Shown: piece after piece, positions 38,913-49,215 of the stretch | Layout of the letters: each line of letters begins with the position of its first letter | How positions within the stretch are numbered: the first letter of the stretch is position 1 | Source of the DNA: an uncultured Pelagibacteraceae bacterium | GTDB lineage: Bacteria; Pseudomonadota; Alphaproteobacteria; Pelagibacterales; Pelagibacteraceae | Direction of reading: 5' to 3' | Assembly (NCBI GenBank): GCA_902555185.1 | Contig: CACDSA010000001.1 | Coordinates: forward strand, 47,313-111,312 | Length of the DNA: 64,000 bases | Notes under the pieces: model-generated | Told to the model about the DNA's origin: nothing | The model's input: the letters and a program-made list of their open reading frames with translations, nothing else | Databases searched by the model: none | Position numbers and translations under genes: made by a program

Positions 38913-41900
38913 ATGTTTTTAACTGACCTTTCAATCAAAAGACCTGTTGTAGCCTCAGTAATGAGTTTGGTTTTAGTTATATTTGGTTTAGTTACTTTTC
39001 AAGAAATACCAACAGATGAATTGCCTGATGTGCAGCCACCAGTTGTAACAATTCAAACTGAATATAGAGGGGCTTCGGCTGAAATAGTTGATACACAAAT
39101 TACACAAAAAATTGAAGATTTTGTTGGTGGAACTCCAGGATTAGAGACTATTGACTCTTTCAGCGAAGATGAGAGTTCAAGAATTACTCTAACTTTTGAA
39201 ACTGATTTAGATTTAGATGATGTTACTAACGATGTAAGAAGTTCTGTGTCTAGAGTTTTAGATAACTTACCAGAAGGAGCTGAACAACCAGAAATATTTA
39301 AACAAAGTGCAGGTATGCGTACAACAATGTGGTTATCTTTTAATTCTGAAACTATGTCTGACTTAGAGCTAACTGACTACGCAGACAGGTATTTAACGGA
39401 TACATTTTCTACAGTTGATGGAGTAGGTCGAGTTAGACTTGGTGGTCAAAGAGAATTATCACTAAGGATTTGGTTGGACCCTATTGCACTTGCTGCAAGA
39501 GATTTAACTACTGAAGAAGTTGAAAATGTACTAAGAAAAGAAAATGTAGAATTTCCGGCAGGGAGAATAGAATCAAAAGATATTGATCTAACTATTAAAT
39601 TAAATAAAGCCTACAGTAATTTAGAAAATTACAAAAATTTACCCCTTAAAAGAGCAACTGATGGATCAATTATTACACTTTCTGATGTAGCAAGAGTAGA
39701 GCTTGGTGCAGAGTCCACACGTACTTTATTTAAAGGAAACGGAAAGCAAGTAGTAGGAATAGGAATTTACCAGCAATCAGATGCTAACACTATTGCCGTT
39801 GCTGATGGAATTAAAAAGAAAATTAAAGAGCTCAAACCTAGCTTACCCCAAAATACAACTTTAGAAGTTTCATTTGATAGAAGTAATTATATTAAAGCTG
39901 CAGTTAAAGAGGTTTATAAAACTCTTTTTATTGCTTTAATTTTAGTAACTATAATTATTTACCTTTTTTTGGGAAATATAAGAGCCCTGGTGGTTCCTTT
40001 AGTAGCTTTACCTGTTTCATTAATTTCAACTTTTTTAGCAATTTATATTTTTGATTTTTCAATCAATCTCTTTACTCTTATGGCTTTAGTGTTAGCCATT
40101 GGAATTGTTGTAGATGATGCGATTGTAATGTTAGAAAACATTGTAAGAAGAATAGAGTTAGGAGACACTCCTCTTGTTGCGGCATTTAAAGGAGCTAAGC
40201 AAGTTTCATTCGCAATTATCGCGACAACAGTTGTTTTAGTTGCTGTCTTTGTTCCCTTAATTTTTATTAAAGGAATTACAGGTGTGCTATTTACACAAAC
40301 TGCAATCACACTTGCAGCCGCTGTCATTATATCAAGTTTTGTGGCTTTATCTTTGAGTCCAATGTTGGCGAGTAAATTTCTTAAGCATAATATGAATAAG
40401 TCAAAAATAGTTTTAAAATTTGAGAAATTTTTAAAGAATTTAACTTATTTATATAAAGTATCTTTGCTAGGTTGGATCAAAAAAAGAACAACAATAACAA
40501 TCTTTCTATTAGCAACATTAGCTTTAACTCTATTTTTTTTCAATTTTACAAAAAAAGAATTAATTGCTCCTGAAGACAGAGGGGCGTTCTTTGTAATCGT
40601 AAAAGCACCTCAAGGTTCCGGCTTTAATTTTACGAAGGATAGAGCTGAGGAAATTGAAGGTCTTTTATTACCTAATGTAGGTAAAGGTGAATACAGAAAA
40701 TTGATTATGAGAGTGCCAGGGTTTGGTAAATCTGCAAAACAAGTAAATAGCGGTTTTATTATTGTACTACTTGAGCCTTGGAAAAAAAGGGATCGTCACG
40801 GTGTTCAAATAATGAGAGAATCTTTTGGGGAAATTTCAAAAGTACCAGGTGTATTAGCTTTTCCAATTATGCCTCAAGGAATAAGAACAGGAGGAATTGA
40901 AAGCCCTGTGCAATTTGTTATTTTAGGAAATACTTACGATCAACTTATTGAATGGAAAGAAATCATTAAAAAAGAGGCAAGAAAAAATCCAGGACTCACT
41001 TCGATAGAAGATGACTTCGATCTAAACAAGCCTCAATTAAATGTTAAAATTGATCAAAAGAAAGCTGCTGACCTTGGAGTTTCAACGGAGGATATAGGCA
41101 AAACCATTGAAACAATTTTCGGATCAAGAAGGGTTACAAATTTTTCTAGAGACGGTAAAGAATATTCTATTATTCTTCAAGGAGATATTAAAGATAGACA
41201 GGAGCCTGATAGCATAAGTAAAGTTTTTGTTAGATCAAAGAACAATAATAAACTTGTATCGATCTCTAATCTAGTAGCATATGACGAGGAAGGTCAATCG
41301 CCTTTCCTTGCAAGATATAATAGGCAAAAGGCTGTAACTATTTCAGCAAGATTAGTTGGTGACTATTCACTGGATGAAGCGCTTAAATTTTTAGTTGGAG
41401 TAGTTGAACAAAATACTCCTCAAGCCAAAATAGCTTACAAGGGTGAAAGCGAGGAATATAAAAAGACTAATACTGAATTGTATGTAATTTTTGCACTTGC
41501 TTTGATAACTGCTTATCTCGCAATGAGCGCACAGTTTGAAAGTTGGAAACATCCATTTACAATAATGTTAACTGTGCCAATGGCTATACTTGGTGGTTTA
41601 CTGGGTTTACTAGTGGTCGGTTCATCTCTAAACGTTTATAGTCAAATAGCTCTTATAATTCTCATAGGATTGTCCGCAAAAAATGGAATTCTAATTGTCG
41701 AATTTGCAAATCAATTAAGAAAAGAAGGTAAAAATATAGAAGTTGCTGTATTTGAAGCAGCAGCAATAAGATTAAGACCTATACTTATGACAAGTTTATC
41801 TACAATCATAGGAGTCTTGCCTTTAATCCTTGGAACAGGCCCGGGTGCAGCAAGTAGACTTACGGTAGGGATAACTATATTTGGTGGAATGCTTTTTTCT

Positions 41901-42008
41901 ACTTTCTTTACACTTTATGTAATTCCCACTATTTATACGATTATCGGAAAGAATACTAAGAGAATTGATGCTGTTGAGATAGATCTGATTAAGCAACTTA
42001 AAAAATAA
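38913..42008 (+). CDS. RND-family efflux pump (AcrB/HAE1 type)
   Basis: The 1031-aa inner-membrane transporter has 12 helices, with the proton-relay aspartates in GIVVDDAIVMLENIVRR and the GLSAKNGILIVEFANQLR motif of the second half. The two large periplasmic loops contain the usual porter and docking domains. No outer-membrane TolC is in this window. The end overlaps the convergent lipoprotein gene by 11 bases. Confidence 0.95.
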   Translation: MFLTDLSIKRPVVASVMSLVLVIFGLVTFQEIPTDELPDVQPPVVTIQTEYRGASAEIVDTQITQKIEDFVGGTPGLETIDSFSEDESSRITLTFETDLDLDDVTNDVRSSVSRVLDNLPEGAEQPEIFKQSAGMRTTMWLSFNSETMSDLELTDYADRYLTDTFSTVDGVGRVRLGGQRELSLRIWLDPIALAARDLTTEEVENVLRKENVEFPAGRIESKDIDLTIKLNKAYSNLENYKNLPLKRATDGSIITLSDVARVELGAESTRTLFKGNGKQVVGIGIYQQSDANTIAVADGIKKKIKELKPSLPQNTTLEVSFDRSNYIKAAVKEVYKTLFIALILVTIIIYLFLGNIRALVVPLVALPVSLISTFLAIYIFDFSINLFTLMALVLAIGIVVDDAIVMLENIVRRIELGDTPLVAAFKGAKQVSFAIIATTVVLVAVFVPLIFIKGITGVLFTQTAITLAAAVIISSFVALSLSPMLASKFLKHNMNKSKIVLKFEKFLKNLTYLYKVSLLGWIKKRTTITIFLLATLALTLFFFNFTKKELIAPEDRGAFFVIVKAPQGSGFNFTKDRAEEIEGLLLPNVGKGEYRKLIMRVPGFGKSAKQVNSGFIIVLLEPWKKRDRHGVQIMRESFGEISKVPGVLAFPIMPQGIRTGGIESPVQFVILGNTYDQLIEWKEIIKKEARKNPGLTSIEDDFDLNKPQLNVKIDQKKAADLGVSTEDIGKTIETIFGSRRVTNFSRDGKEYSIILQGDIKDRQEPDSISKVFVRSKNNNKLVSISNLVAYDEEGQSPFLARYNRQKAVTISARLVGDYSLDEALKFLVGVVEQNTPQAKIAYKGESEEYKKTNTELYVIFALALITAYLAMSAQFESWKHPFTIMLTVPMAILGGLLGLLVVGSSLNVYSQIALIILIGLSAKNGILIVEFANQLRKEGKNIEVAVFEAAAIRLRPILMTSLSTIIGVLPLILGTGPGAASRLTVGITIFGGMLFSTFFTLYVIPTIYTIIGKNTKRIDAVEIDLIKQLKK

Positions 42009-42597
42009 TATACTTATTTTTATCTAAATTTTTCTTACAAAGTTTTAATTGTTTTCTATATTTGTTTGCCATATCCTTAACTGATTTTGCATAGATAATA
42101 GCTTTCTCGTCTTTTGAATAATTTTTATAATCACCCCAGCCTTTATAATAAGCTAAATACTGCCTATATGGATCCTTCTTAGAAATTTTTAAGATCTTAT
42201 TAGTTTTATGAATATACCAACCAATAAAATCAACGGAGTCTTTAAATCTTGCTCTTGTTGCTAATGGGCTATTTGTTTCTCGTTTATATTGTTCCCATGT
42301 TCCTTTTACTGCTTGTGAGTAACCAAATGAACTTGAAGGTCTTTTGAAAGGAATAACTTTAAATAATTTTTTTCGTGGTGGCTTAGCCAACCAATTGAAA
42401 TCACTTTCTTTTTTGACAAAGGCTAATTGTAAATGAATAGGTGCTCCCCATCTTTCATACGAAGCTTTTGAATGTTTATACCAAAGATATCTTTCCTCAA
42501 AAATTGCGCAACTATTTTGCGTATTTTTTGGAATCGAAGAGCATGCGCTAAGAATAAATAAAATTAAAATTAATATAATTTTTTTAAAATGAATCAC
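41998..42597 (-). CDS. lipoprotein with transglycosylase SLT-like domain
   Basis: The 199-aa protein has a signal peptide with lipobox LSAC (about residue 19) and a lysozyme-like SLT fold: HLQLAFVKKESDFNW (catalytic-type Glu), SSFGYSQAVKGTWEQYK, and YLAYYKGWGDYKN. It probably cuts peptidoglycan at the outer membrane's inner face. It lies 20 bases downstream of the nuclease gene. Confidence 0.85.
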   Translation of the reverse strand: MIHFKKIILILILFILSACSSIPKNTQNSCAIFEERYLWYKHSKASYERWGAPIHLQLAFVKKESDFNWLAKPPRKKLFKVIPFKRPSSSFGYSQAVKGTWEQYKRETNSPLATRARFKDSVDFIGWYIHKTNKILKISKKDPYRQYLAYYKGWGDYKNYSKDEKAIIYAKSVKDMANKYRKQLKLCKKNLDKNKYIIF

Positions 42598-42617
42598 TTA
42601 TTAATTTATACTAGAAA

Positions 42618-43121
42618 TTAATTAAGCTTTCTCCACTTTTCTGGCATCATAAAAGATCCTTCCCATAAGCCGAGCTTATTTTCTTTTGCGTAAGCCTCAT
42701 CTCTCACATAATCCTTTGAATATCTTTTATACGCTACTGCATTACCGTTCCTTACCATCCATTTGTTAAGGTTAATTTTATCTTTATAACAAGTGGCTAA
42801 AAATCTTTTGTACCTATCTTTTGATGAAGTTATACATTTTATTTTTGAATAATTAATTTTATCTATTAATTTTTTTTTTGCTATGACGCCACATAAATAA
42901 TTTTTATTAAATTCAAAACCAATTATTGCTGAAATTTTTAAAAATGGTTTTTTACATTGTTGTTTAATTTCTGGGGCATCAATACCTTCCAGCCTTATTT
43001 TTTTATTATTAATATGCACAGTGTCACCATCAATTATTTTTGGTACTCCATAAATTTCTGTGCTGTTTAACGTTTGGGCTAAGAAAAACGTTATAATTAA
43101 TATTAAAGATGTTTTCGCCAT
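42618..43121 (-). CDS. thermonuclease (SNase-like) family protein, exported
   Basis: The 167-aa protein has a signal peptide (about residues 1-20) and an OB-fold nuclease domain with IIDGDTVHINNKKIRLEGIDAPEIKQQC and a later LGLWEGSFMMPEKWR. The Asp and Arg metal/phosphate contacts are in the DGDT and RLEGIDAPE segments. Its start overlaps the VanZ-like gene by 19 bases. Confidence 0.88.
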   Translation of the reverse strand: MAKTSLILIITFFLAQTLNSTEIYGVPKIIDGDTVHINNKKIRLEGIDAPEIKQQCKKPFLKISAIIGFEFNKNYLCGVIAKKKLIDKINYSKIKCITSSKDRYKRFLATCYKDKINLNKWMVRNGNAVAYKRYSKDYVRDEAYAKENKLGLWEGSFMMPEKWRKLN

Positions 43122-43498
43122 TTTATAAAATAATTAATTAATAAAATTATAACCACTCCAATAAAATTAGCTATTAAATCATACAATTCAAAAGCCCTAT
43201 TAGGAACTATTAAGTGAAAAATTTCTAATATGCAGGAAATAAATAGAATAGATAGATAATTAGTAAAAATATTTTTAATTCTTAATCTGACTATTATTAC
43301 TAATACAGTAATATAAGAGAAAAAAATTAAATGGTTTATGGATGTTCCAATTGGATTGGTTATTAAATTTGGTTGTTGGCCTAAGTCGCCATATAAAAAA
43401 TATCCTATTAAACTTCCAGGAAATAAATACAGAATAAGTAAAACTAATAATGAAAAATAGTAAACATACTCTGTTAATTTAAATATAGTATTTTTCAT
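43103..43498 (-). CDS. VanZ-like membrane protein
   Basis: The 131-aa protein has four hydrophobic helices. The end matches VanZ-like proteins: SCILEIFHLIVPNRAFELYDLIANFIGVV with the conserved E, R and D-x2-AN-x2-G pattern. The N-terminal part is atypical. The function of the family is poorly known. It is upstream of the thermonuclease gene in the same direction. Confidence 0.7.
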   Translation of the reverse strand: MKNTIFKLTEYVYYFSLLVLLILYLFPGSLIGYFLYGDLGQQPNLITNPIGTSINHLIFFSYITVLVIIVRLRIKNIFTNYLSILFISCILEIFHLIVPNRAFELYDLIANFIGVVIILLINYFIKWRKHL

Positions 43499-43538
43499 TA
43501 ATGATTAAATATAGTACATAATAGCTATTTTAACTATT

Positions 43539-44258
43539 ATGACTAAATTAATTCTCACAAGACATGGACAAAGTATTTGGAATGCAGAAAATAGGTTTAC
43601 AGGTTGGGTAGATGTAGATCTTTCACATAAAGGGGTCCAGGAAGCAGAAAAATCAGGTCAGATTATAAAAGATTTAAACATTAACATAGATATCTCTTAT
43701 ACGTCGTATTTAAAAAGGGCGATTAAAACTCTAACAACTATTCTTAAAAAAAATAACCTAGAACTTAAATTCAATACTGCTTGGCAACTTAATGAAAGGC
43801 ACTATGGATCTTTAACGGGTTTAAACAAAGAAGAAACAAAGAATAAAATTGGTGAAGTACAATTCAAAAAGTACAGGAGATCCTGGGATGTAGCTCCTCC
43901 TCCAATGGAGGAAAAAAGTGAATACCTAAATTTATTCAGTCCACTGAATGCTAGTATACCTGTGGGAATGACCCCATTTACTGAGTCCTTAAAAAGTACA
44001 TATGACAGGGTGGTACCTTTTTATGAAGATGAAATTAAGAAAAATCTTTTAGAAAATAAGAATATTTTAATTTCAGCTCATGGAAACTCTCTAAGAGCTT
44101 TATGTAAATATTTATTTAATATTTCGGATACAAAAATAAATGAATTGGAAATACCAACAGGTAATCCGCTGTTAATTGAATTTGGTGATAATTTAAAAAT
44201 TGAAAAATATTATTACTTAGACAAGTCCAGAGCTAGGGATATAATTTTTAATCAATAA
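43539..44258 (+). CDS. gpmA: 2,3-bisphosphoglycerate-dependent phosphoglycerate mutase
   Basis: The 239-aa histidine phosphatase-fold enzyme interconverts 3- and 2-phosphoglycerate. RHG at residues 8-10 (LTRHGQSIWN) carries the phosphorylated histidine, followed by RFTGWVDVDLS, LNERHYGSLTG and SAHGNSLRAL. The length is a little below the E. coli enzyme (250). It converges on murU with an 11-base overlap. Confidence 0.95.
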   Translation: MTKLILTRHGQSIWNAENRFTGWVDVDLSHKGVQEAEKSGQIIKDLNINIDISYTSYLKRAIKTLTTILKKNNLELKFNTAWQLNERHYGSLTGLNKEETKNKIGEVQFKKYRRSWDVAPPPMEEKSEYLNLFSPLNASIPVGMTPFTESLKSTYDRVVPFYEDEIKKNLLENKNILISAHGNSLRALCKYLFNISDTKINELEIPTGNPLLIEFGDNLKIEKYYYLDKSRARDIIFNQ

Positions 44259-44946
44259 TATTAAGACTTTGAATTTTCTTATACATATCATAAGTGTTTA
44301 AGTGGTAAAATTTTTGATTACTTTCTAAACCCAGTAAGTTTTTATCTTTTATTAATTTATTCCATACTTTGTTCATTGAAAAAACTTCTGATTTTTCATT
44401 CGTGAAAACATTTCTATTAATAATTTGCAATCCAGTAAAAATGAATTGATTTTCACTATCCTTGGAAATTTTTTCATTATCTAAATTAAAATCTCCTTTA
44501 AAGGAAGGATCAATGGATAATTTCTTGTTCACTAAAAGTAACGTCGGTTTATTATTCTTTAAATAAATAACCTCTAGATTCTTTAATTCTGCAAGGTAAT
44601 GTTTACTCCAAACAGTATCTGGATTAATTACAAAAAAAGGATTATTGCCAAAATTTTGTGTACCTTTAAGTACACCTCCGCCTGTGTCTAATAATAAATT
44701 TTCTTCATTGGAAATTGTGATCTTAGCTTTGAATTTCTGTCTGTTGATAAATGATTTAATCTGATCAGGAAGATAATGAACATTAATACTTATTTCTTTC
44801 ACACCATGGCTGATCAATAAATTTATCGCTCTTTCTAATAATGTATAATTATTTATTTCTAATAATGGTTTAGGAGTTTTAATTGTTAAAGGCTGCATCC
44901 TTTTTCCTAGTCCAGCCGCTAAAATCATTCCATATTTAATTTTCAT
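44248..44946 (-). CDS. murU: N-acetylmuramate-1-phosphate uridylyltransferase-like nucleotidyltransferase
   Basis: The 232-aa protein has the nucleotidyltransferase signature MILAAGLGKRMQPLTIKTPKPLLEI at the N terminus and VINPDTVW as the metal-binding Asp segment. Its order with amgK and tsaE matches the alphaproteobacterial peptidoglycan-recycling locus, where it makes UDP-MurNAc from MurNAc-1-phosphate. It overlaps amgK by four bases. Confidence 0.85.
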   Translation of the reverse strand: MKIKYGMILAAGLGKRMQPLTIKTPKPLLEINNYTLLERAINLLISHGVKEISINVHYLPDQIKSFINRQKFKAKITISNEENLLLDTGGGVLKGTQNFGNNPFFVINPDTVWSKHYLAELKNLEVIYLKNNKPTLLLVNKKLSIDPSFKGDFNLDNEKISKDSENQFIFTGLQIINRNVFTNEKSEVFSMNKVWNKLIKDKNLLGLESNQKFYHLNTYDMYKKIQSLNIID

Positions 44947-45911
44947 ATTTTATTTAGTTTTTTAAGTTTTTTAATAGACAAGTGTTTATAAAATAATAAT
45001 TTTAAGTTTTTGAGTGCTGGGTTTTGTAATCTTTTTTCTATGAGCGTCCATGTGTAAGGTAAAAATTTAAGATAGTTATCTTTGTTATCTCTTTTATATA
45101 AACGTACAAATATGCCTAATATTTTTAAATTTCTTTGGATCGATAAAATATCAAAATCATTTTTTAATTTTTCAACGTGATCGATTTTCAGTTTTGAATT
45201 CTTATGATAAAAATCTAATAATTGATTTTGTAATTTGTTTGATAATTTTATCCTCACATCATCAATTAAAGATGATACATCATACAAAGGATTTCCAATA
45301 ATTGCATCTTGGCTATCGATTATTCCTAATTTGTTTTTATTAATCATTACATTTGAAATATGAAAATCTCTATGTACGAATGTATTATTTTTGTAATTTA
45401 ATTTTTTATACGCTTTATTTAATTCAGATCTAAGAATTTTCTTAATCTTACTAATTTTTTTGTTTTTGATAAAATATTTTAAGTACCAATCAAAAAACAA
45501 ATCTGACTCTTTGTGAAGATTTGATAATGTATAATTTGGTATTTTAATTTTAAACTTTTCAAATTTATAAAGTTTTTTTACTTTTATATTTTGCATCTTA
45601 ATTAATAATTTTATTAGCAATTTATAGCTATTAAGTTTATTTTTTTTTGAAATTACGTGATCGTAGAAAGATTTTTCTCCTAAATCAGATATCTCGATCA
45701 TATCGTTTTTATAATGATTACTTAATAATTTTGGGGCATTAATCCTGTTATTGTTAAGAATATTATTTATCACTGCATATACTGCGAGATTTTTAAATTT
45801 TTCTTTTTTAGCAGAGACAATGATTGAGGTTTTGTTATTTTTTTTTAATCTATAAAATTCTCTAAATGAAGCATCTCCTGAAATTTTTTTCAATTTATAT
45901 TTCATTTTCAA
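44943..45911 (-). CDS. amgK: AmgK-type anomeric sugar kinase (aminoglycoside phosphotransferase fold)
   Basis: The 322-aa kinase has GDASFREFYRL as the nucleotide-binding start, the catalytic loop VHRDFHISNVM (Asp) and LGIIDSQDAIIGNPLYDVSSLIDD (the DFG-like Asp is IIDSQD). It phosphorylates MurNAc/GlcNAc at C1 in cell-wall recycling. Its end overlaps murU, and its start overlaps tsaE by 17 bases. Confidence 0.85.
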   Translation of the reverse strand: MKMKYKLKKISGDASFREFYRLKKNNKTSIIVSAKKEKFKNLAVYAVINNILNNNRINAPKLLSNHYKNDMIEISDLGEKSFYDHVISKKNKLNSYKLLIKLLIKMQNIKVKKLYKFEKFKIKIPNYTLSNLHKESDLFFDWYLKYFIKNKKISKIKKILRSELNKAYKKLNYKNNTFVHRDFHISNVMINKNKLGIIDSQDAIIGNPLYDVSSLIDDVRIKLSNKLQNQLLDFYHKNSKLKIDHVEKLKNDFDILSIQRNLKILGIFVRLYKRDNKDNYLKFLPYTWTLIEKRLQNPALKNLKLLFYKHLSIKKLKKLNKI

Positions 45912-46347
45912 AATCTTTCCATTTGTTTACCCCATTTATTTTCATTTTTCTTTCCTTATCATTTTCTCCGTACTCTAAATGAATTTCTAATTTATTAGTC
46001 AATGGTGTTTTAATTAAGTCTGGCCATTCTATAATTTTAATTGTTTTTTCATTTTCTGAAAAAATACCAAGATGATCTAATTCATTGACTTTTTTAATTC
46101 GATAAAGATCATAATGCATAATCTTAAGATCTTTAATTTCATATTCATAAAGTAAGTTAAATGTAGGACTCAACACTTCTGTTTCTTTAAGTCCCTTTTG
46201 AATTTGTAAGTTATTAATTAAATATCTTGTGAACGTAGTTTTTCCTACACCGATTTCTCCAATCAAGAAGATACAATCTCCATTTTTTAATTTTTTTGAA
46301 ATTTTTTTAGATATTTGATTTAAATGGTCTAAAGATTTAATAATCAT
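45895..46347 (-). CDS. tsaE: tRNA threonylcarbamoyladenosine biosynthesis protein TsaE
   Basis: The 150-aa P-loop ATPase has LIGEIGVGKTTFTRYL as Walker A (about 30-44), SPTFNLLYEYE, and MHYDLYRIKKVNELDHLGI. It works with TsaB/TsaD in the universal t6A37 tRNA modification. It lies ten bases after ahcY in the same direction. Confidence 0.93.
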   Translation of the reverse strand: MIIKSLDHLNQISKKISKKLKNGDCIFLIGEIGVGKTTFTRYLINNLQIQKGLKETEVLSPTFNLLYEYEIKDLKIMHYDLYRIKKVNELDHLGIFSENEKTIKIIEWPDLIKTPLTNKLEIHLEYGENDKERKMKINGVNKWKDFENEI

Positions 46348-46356
46348 TAGCTACAA

Positions 46357-47646
46357 CTAGTAGCGATAAGTATCCGGCTTAAATGGTCCTGATGGTTTAA
46401 CGCTAATATAATCGGCTTGCTCTTTCGACATCTTTGTTAGTTTAGCACCTACTTTTTCTAAGTGAAGCATCGCAACTTTTTCATCAAGATGCTTTGGAAG
46501 TACATAAACCTTCTTCTCATATTTATCTGAATTGTTCCATAATTCAATTTGAGCAATTACTTGATTTGTAAATGAAGCACTCATCACAAAACTAGGGTGA
46601 CCCGTAGCACATCCTAAGTTAACCAGTCTTCCTTCTGCTAAAAGAATAATTCTTTTTTTACTAGGTAATTCAATTTCATGAACTTGAGGTTTTATTTCAT
46701 CCCACTTATAATTTTTCAACGCTTCAACTTGAATTTCATTGTCAAAGTGACCAATGTTACAAAGTATTGCTCTGTCTTTCATGTTCCTCATATGATCCGC
46801 TGTGACTATATCTTTGTTACCTGTAGCAGTTACAACTATATCGGCATCTTTAATAGCTTCATCCATAACAACCACTTCGTATCCTTCCATAGCAGCTTGT
46901 AACGCACATATTGGGTCTGTCTCGGTTACCATTACTCTTGCACCTGCTTGACGTAATGAAGCTGCGCTTCCTTTGCCAACATCACCGAATCCAGCTACAA
47001 TAGCAACTTTACCTGACATCATTATATCTGTTGCTCTTTTTATACCATCTACTAAACTTTCTCTACAACCATAGAGGTTGTCAAATTTAGATTTTGTAAC
47101 TGAGTCATTTACATTTATAGCAGGAATTAATAATTCATTATTAGACTCCATTTTTTTAAGTGCTAAAACTCCTGTTGTAGTTTCTTCTGAAACTCCCTTA
47201 ATATCTTTTAATAAATTTTTATATTCTTTATGCATTAAAGCTGTAAGATCGCCACCATCATCTAAAATCAAATTTGGTTTCCAATCTTTTTTTCCCTCAA
47301 TAGTTTGTTTAACACACCACCAGTATTCTTCTTCGGTCTCCCCTTTCCAAGCAAATACAGGAATACCTGCCTTAGCTATTGCTGCTGCTGCGTGATCTTG
47401 TGTAGAGAATATGTTGCAAGATGACCATCTTACCTCTGCTCCTAACTCTACTAGAGTTTCAATTAAAACTGCAGTTTGAATTGTCATATGAAGACAACCT
47501 AGGATTTTTGCACCCTTTAAAGGTTTTTTACCTTTATATTCTTTTCTCAAAGCCATAAGTCCTGGCATTTCTGTCTCTGCTAGAGAAATTTCTTTTCTAC
47601 CAAACTTTGCCTGGGAAATATCTTTTACTTTATAATCTTGTGTCAT
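46357..47646 (-). CDS. ahcY: adenosylhomocysteinase (S-adenosylhomocysteine hydrolase)
   Basis: The start is set at the ATG at 47646 ([13 protein letters not shown]), giving 429 aa; the frame extends upstream to 47685 without family-like residues. [13 protein letters not shown], the [13 protein letters not shown]-binding loop, [10 protein letters not shown] and the final [15 protein letters not shown] are characteristic. It splits S-adenosylhomocysteine to adenosine and homocysteine. The ribosome-binding site is weak. Confidence 0.97.
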   Translation of the reverse strand: MTQDYKVKDISQAKFGRKEISLAETEMPGLMALRKEYKGKKPLKGAKILGCLHMTIQTAVLIETLVELGAEVRWSSCNIFSTQDHAAAAIAKAGIPVFAWKGETEEEYWWCVKQTIEGKKDWKPNLILDDGGDLTALMHKEYKNLLKDIKGVSEETTTGVLALKKMESNNELLIPAINVNDSVTKSKFDNLYGCRESLVDGIKRATDIMMSGKVAIVAGFGDVGKGSAASLRQAGARVMVTETDPICALQAAMEGYEVVVMDEAIKDADIVVTATGNKDIVTADHMRNMKDRAILCNIGHFDNEIQVEALKNYKWDEIKPQVHEIELPSKKRIILLAEGRLVNLGCATGHPSFVMSASFTNQVIAQIELWNNSDKYEKKVYVLPKHLDEKVAMLHLEKVGAKLTKMSKEQADYISVKPSGPFKPDTYRY

Positions 47647-47694
47647 ATTGAAGGAGTTATTATCAACATAAATAAACCATAGCAAGAAATAATG

Positions 47695-49215
47695 TTAGGA
47701 TAATTTAGGAAGTAAAACTTCAACCTGTGCTCCTTTTGCATTAAGTCTATTTGAAGCTGCTATTGTACCTTTATGTAATTGGACAATATTTTTTACAATA
47801 TTTAAACCTAAGCCAGAATGTTTTCCAAAACTCGTAGGCCTATTGCTATAAAAACGCTTAAAAATTTTCTGAGGGGATGTTTCAGCAAAACCAGGTCCCT
47901 CATCTTTTATTGATAGTAATAAATTACTAGATGTTTCTTCAAGGCTAATTTCAATTTTTTGATTATTCTCACTAAAAGAAATAGAGTTATCTAATAGGTT
48001 TGCAATAACTTGTTCTAATCTATTGCTTATACCAAATATAAAATAACCATTTTTACTTTTAATTTTATTTATAACTTTTATCTGAATTTTTTTATTTTGG
48101 TTAATAAGATCTTGATTAAAATCTTCTACTACACCATTTACAATTTCAATCAAATTAATCTTACTCATTTTCTCACGAGATAAAGATGCTTCATCTTTAA
48201 GCATTTGCGTATAATCAGTTATTAATCTCTCTATTCGTTCAACATCATGATTTATTATTTTAAGAAGTTTTTCACCCTCATTTTTTTCAGTAGTTTTATC
48301 TAAAAGTTCTGAAGCACTTTTTAAAGATGCTAGTGGATTTCTAATTTCATGAGCTAAATCATTTGAAAATGTTTCCGCTCTATTAGTTCGTTGTTGCAAT
48401 TCTTTGGTCATTTCATCAATTGATTGAGTTAATTTCCCAATTTCATCGTTTCTTATAAAAACTTTATTTATATCAATGGTCTGATTCGATTTTTTTTTAA
48501 TTCCATCACTAAATTTAACCAGCAGACCAATTGGTTTTAAAATATATTTATTTAAAAATAGAGAAAAAATTAAAATAACGATCACAACAGCGATCATAGT
48601 TCTTATGATAAAAGCTTTTCTCTCTTTAACAGCAATGGTGATATCATTTGCTTGTTCAGATACAACTATGTATCCAATGTCATTATTTTGAAATTTTATT
48701 TTGCTAAGTGTGCTTACAAAAAAATTATTTTTTTCATCATTTGTAAGTGTCATTATTTCATCATTATATTTATTCGTAATTATATCCTTAATTTCATCTT
48801 TTTGTTCCTCTTCAAGTCTTTCTTCAATCTCTGGTGTAATTATTTCAGTTCCTAAAGCTTCTTCAAAAATTATGTCTGATCCCGTAAAAACACTTTGATC
48901 CAAGTCTAAAATATTTGTATCACCTATAAGATTTCCAGATAAATCATAAAATTGCACACGATCTAAGCTTTGAAATAAAAATCTAGTGGAGAGTAAGAAA
49001 TCTCTAATTCCCTCTTTTGTGTACTCTATATTTAGTCTTTCAAGATTTTCTTTAGTATTATTAATAACAATTTTGTGGTTATCTGATCTTTCTTTAACTA
49101 ACGTTGGCTGGATTGCTTCAAGGTATATAATTGTAAAAAGTCCTAAGACAGAAAAGACTGTAAGATTAATTATTAAAAACTTCTTTAGAATAGAAGCTGA
49201 TTTTTTTTGTTTCAT
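47695..49215 (-). CDS. chvG: sensor histidine kinase of the ChvG/ExoS type
   Basis: The 506-aa inner-membrane kinase has two transmembrane segments (about 12-32 and 203-222) bracketing a periplasmic sensor, a HAMP region with NDEIGKLTQSIDEM, the phosphorylated His in NDLAHEIRNPLASLKSA, and the ATPase GEGPGFA-like segment DEGPGFAETSP followed by GLGLNIVKNIV. It shares one base with chvI. ChvG/ChvI control envelope and acid responses in alphaproteobacteria. Confidence 0.9.
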   Translation of the reverse strand: MKQKKSASILKKFLIINLTVFSVLGLFTIIYLEAIQPTLVKERSDNHKIVINNTKENLERLNIEYTKEGIRDFLLSTRFLFQSLDRVQFYDLSGNLIGDTNILDLDQSVFTGSDIIFEEALGTEIITPEIEERLEEEQKDEIKDIITNKYNDEIMTLTNDEKNNFFVSTLSKIKFQNNDIGYIVVSEQANDITIAVKERKAFIIRTMIAVVIVILIFSLFLNKYILKPIGLLVKFSDGIKKKSNQTIDINKVFIRNDEIGKLTQSIDEMTKELQQRTNRAETFSNDLAHEIRNPLASLKSASELLDKTTEKNEGEKLLKIINHDVERIERLITDYTQMLKDEASLSREKMSKINLIEIVNGVVEDFNQDLINQNKKIQIKVINKIKSKNGYFIFGISNRLEQVIANLLDNSISFSENNQKIEISLEETSSNLLLSIKDEGPGFAETSPQKIFKRFYSNRPTSFGKHSGLGLNIVKNIVQLHKGTIAASNRLNAKGAQVEVLLPKLS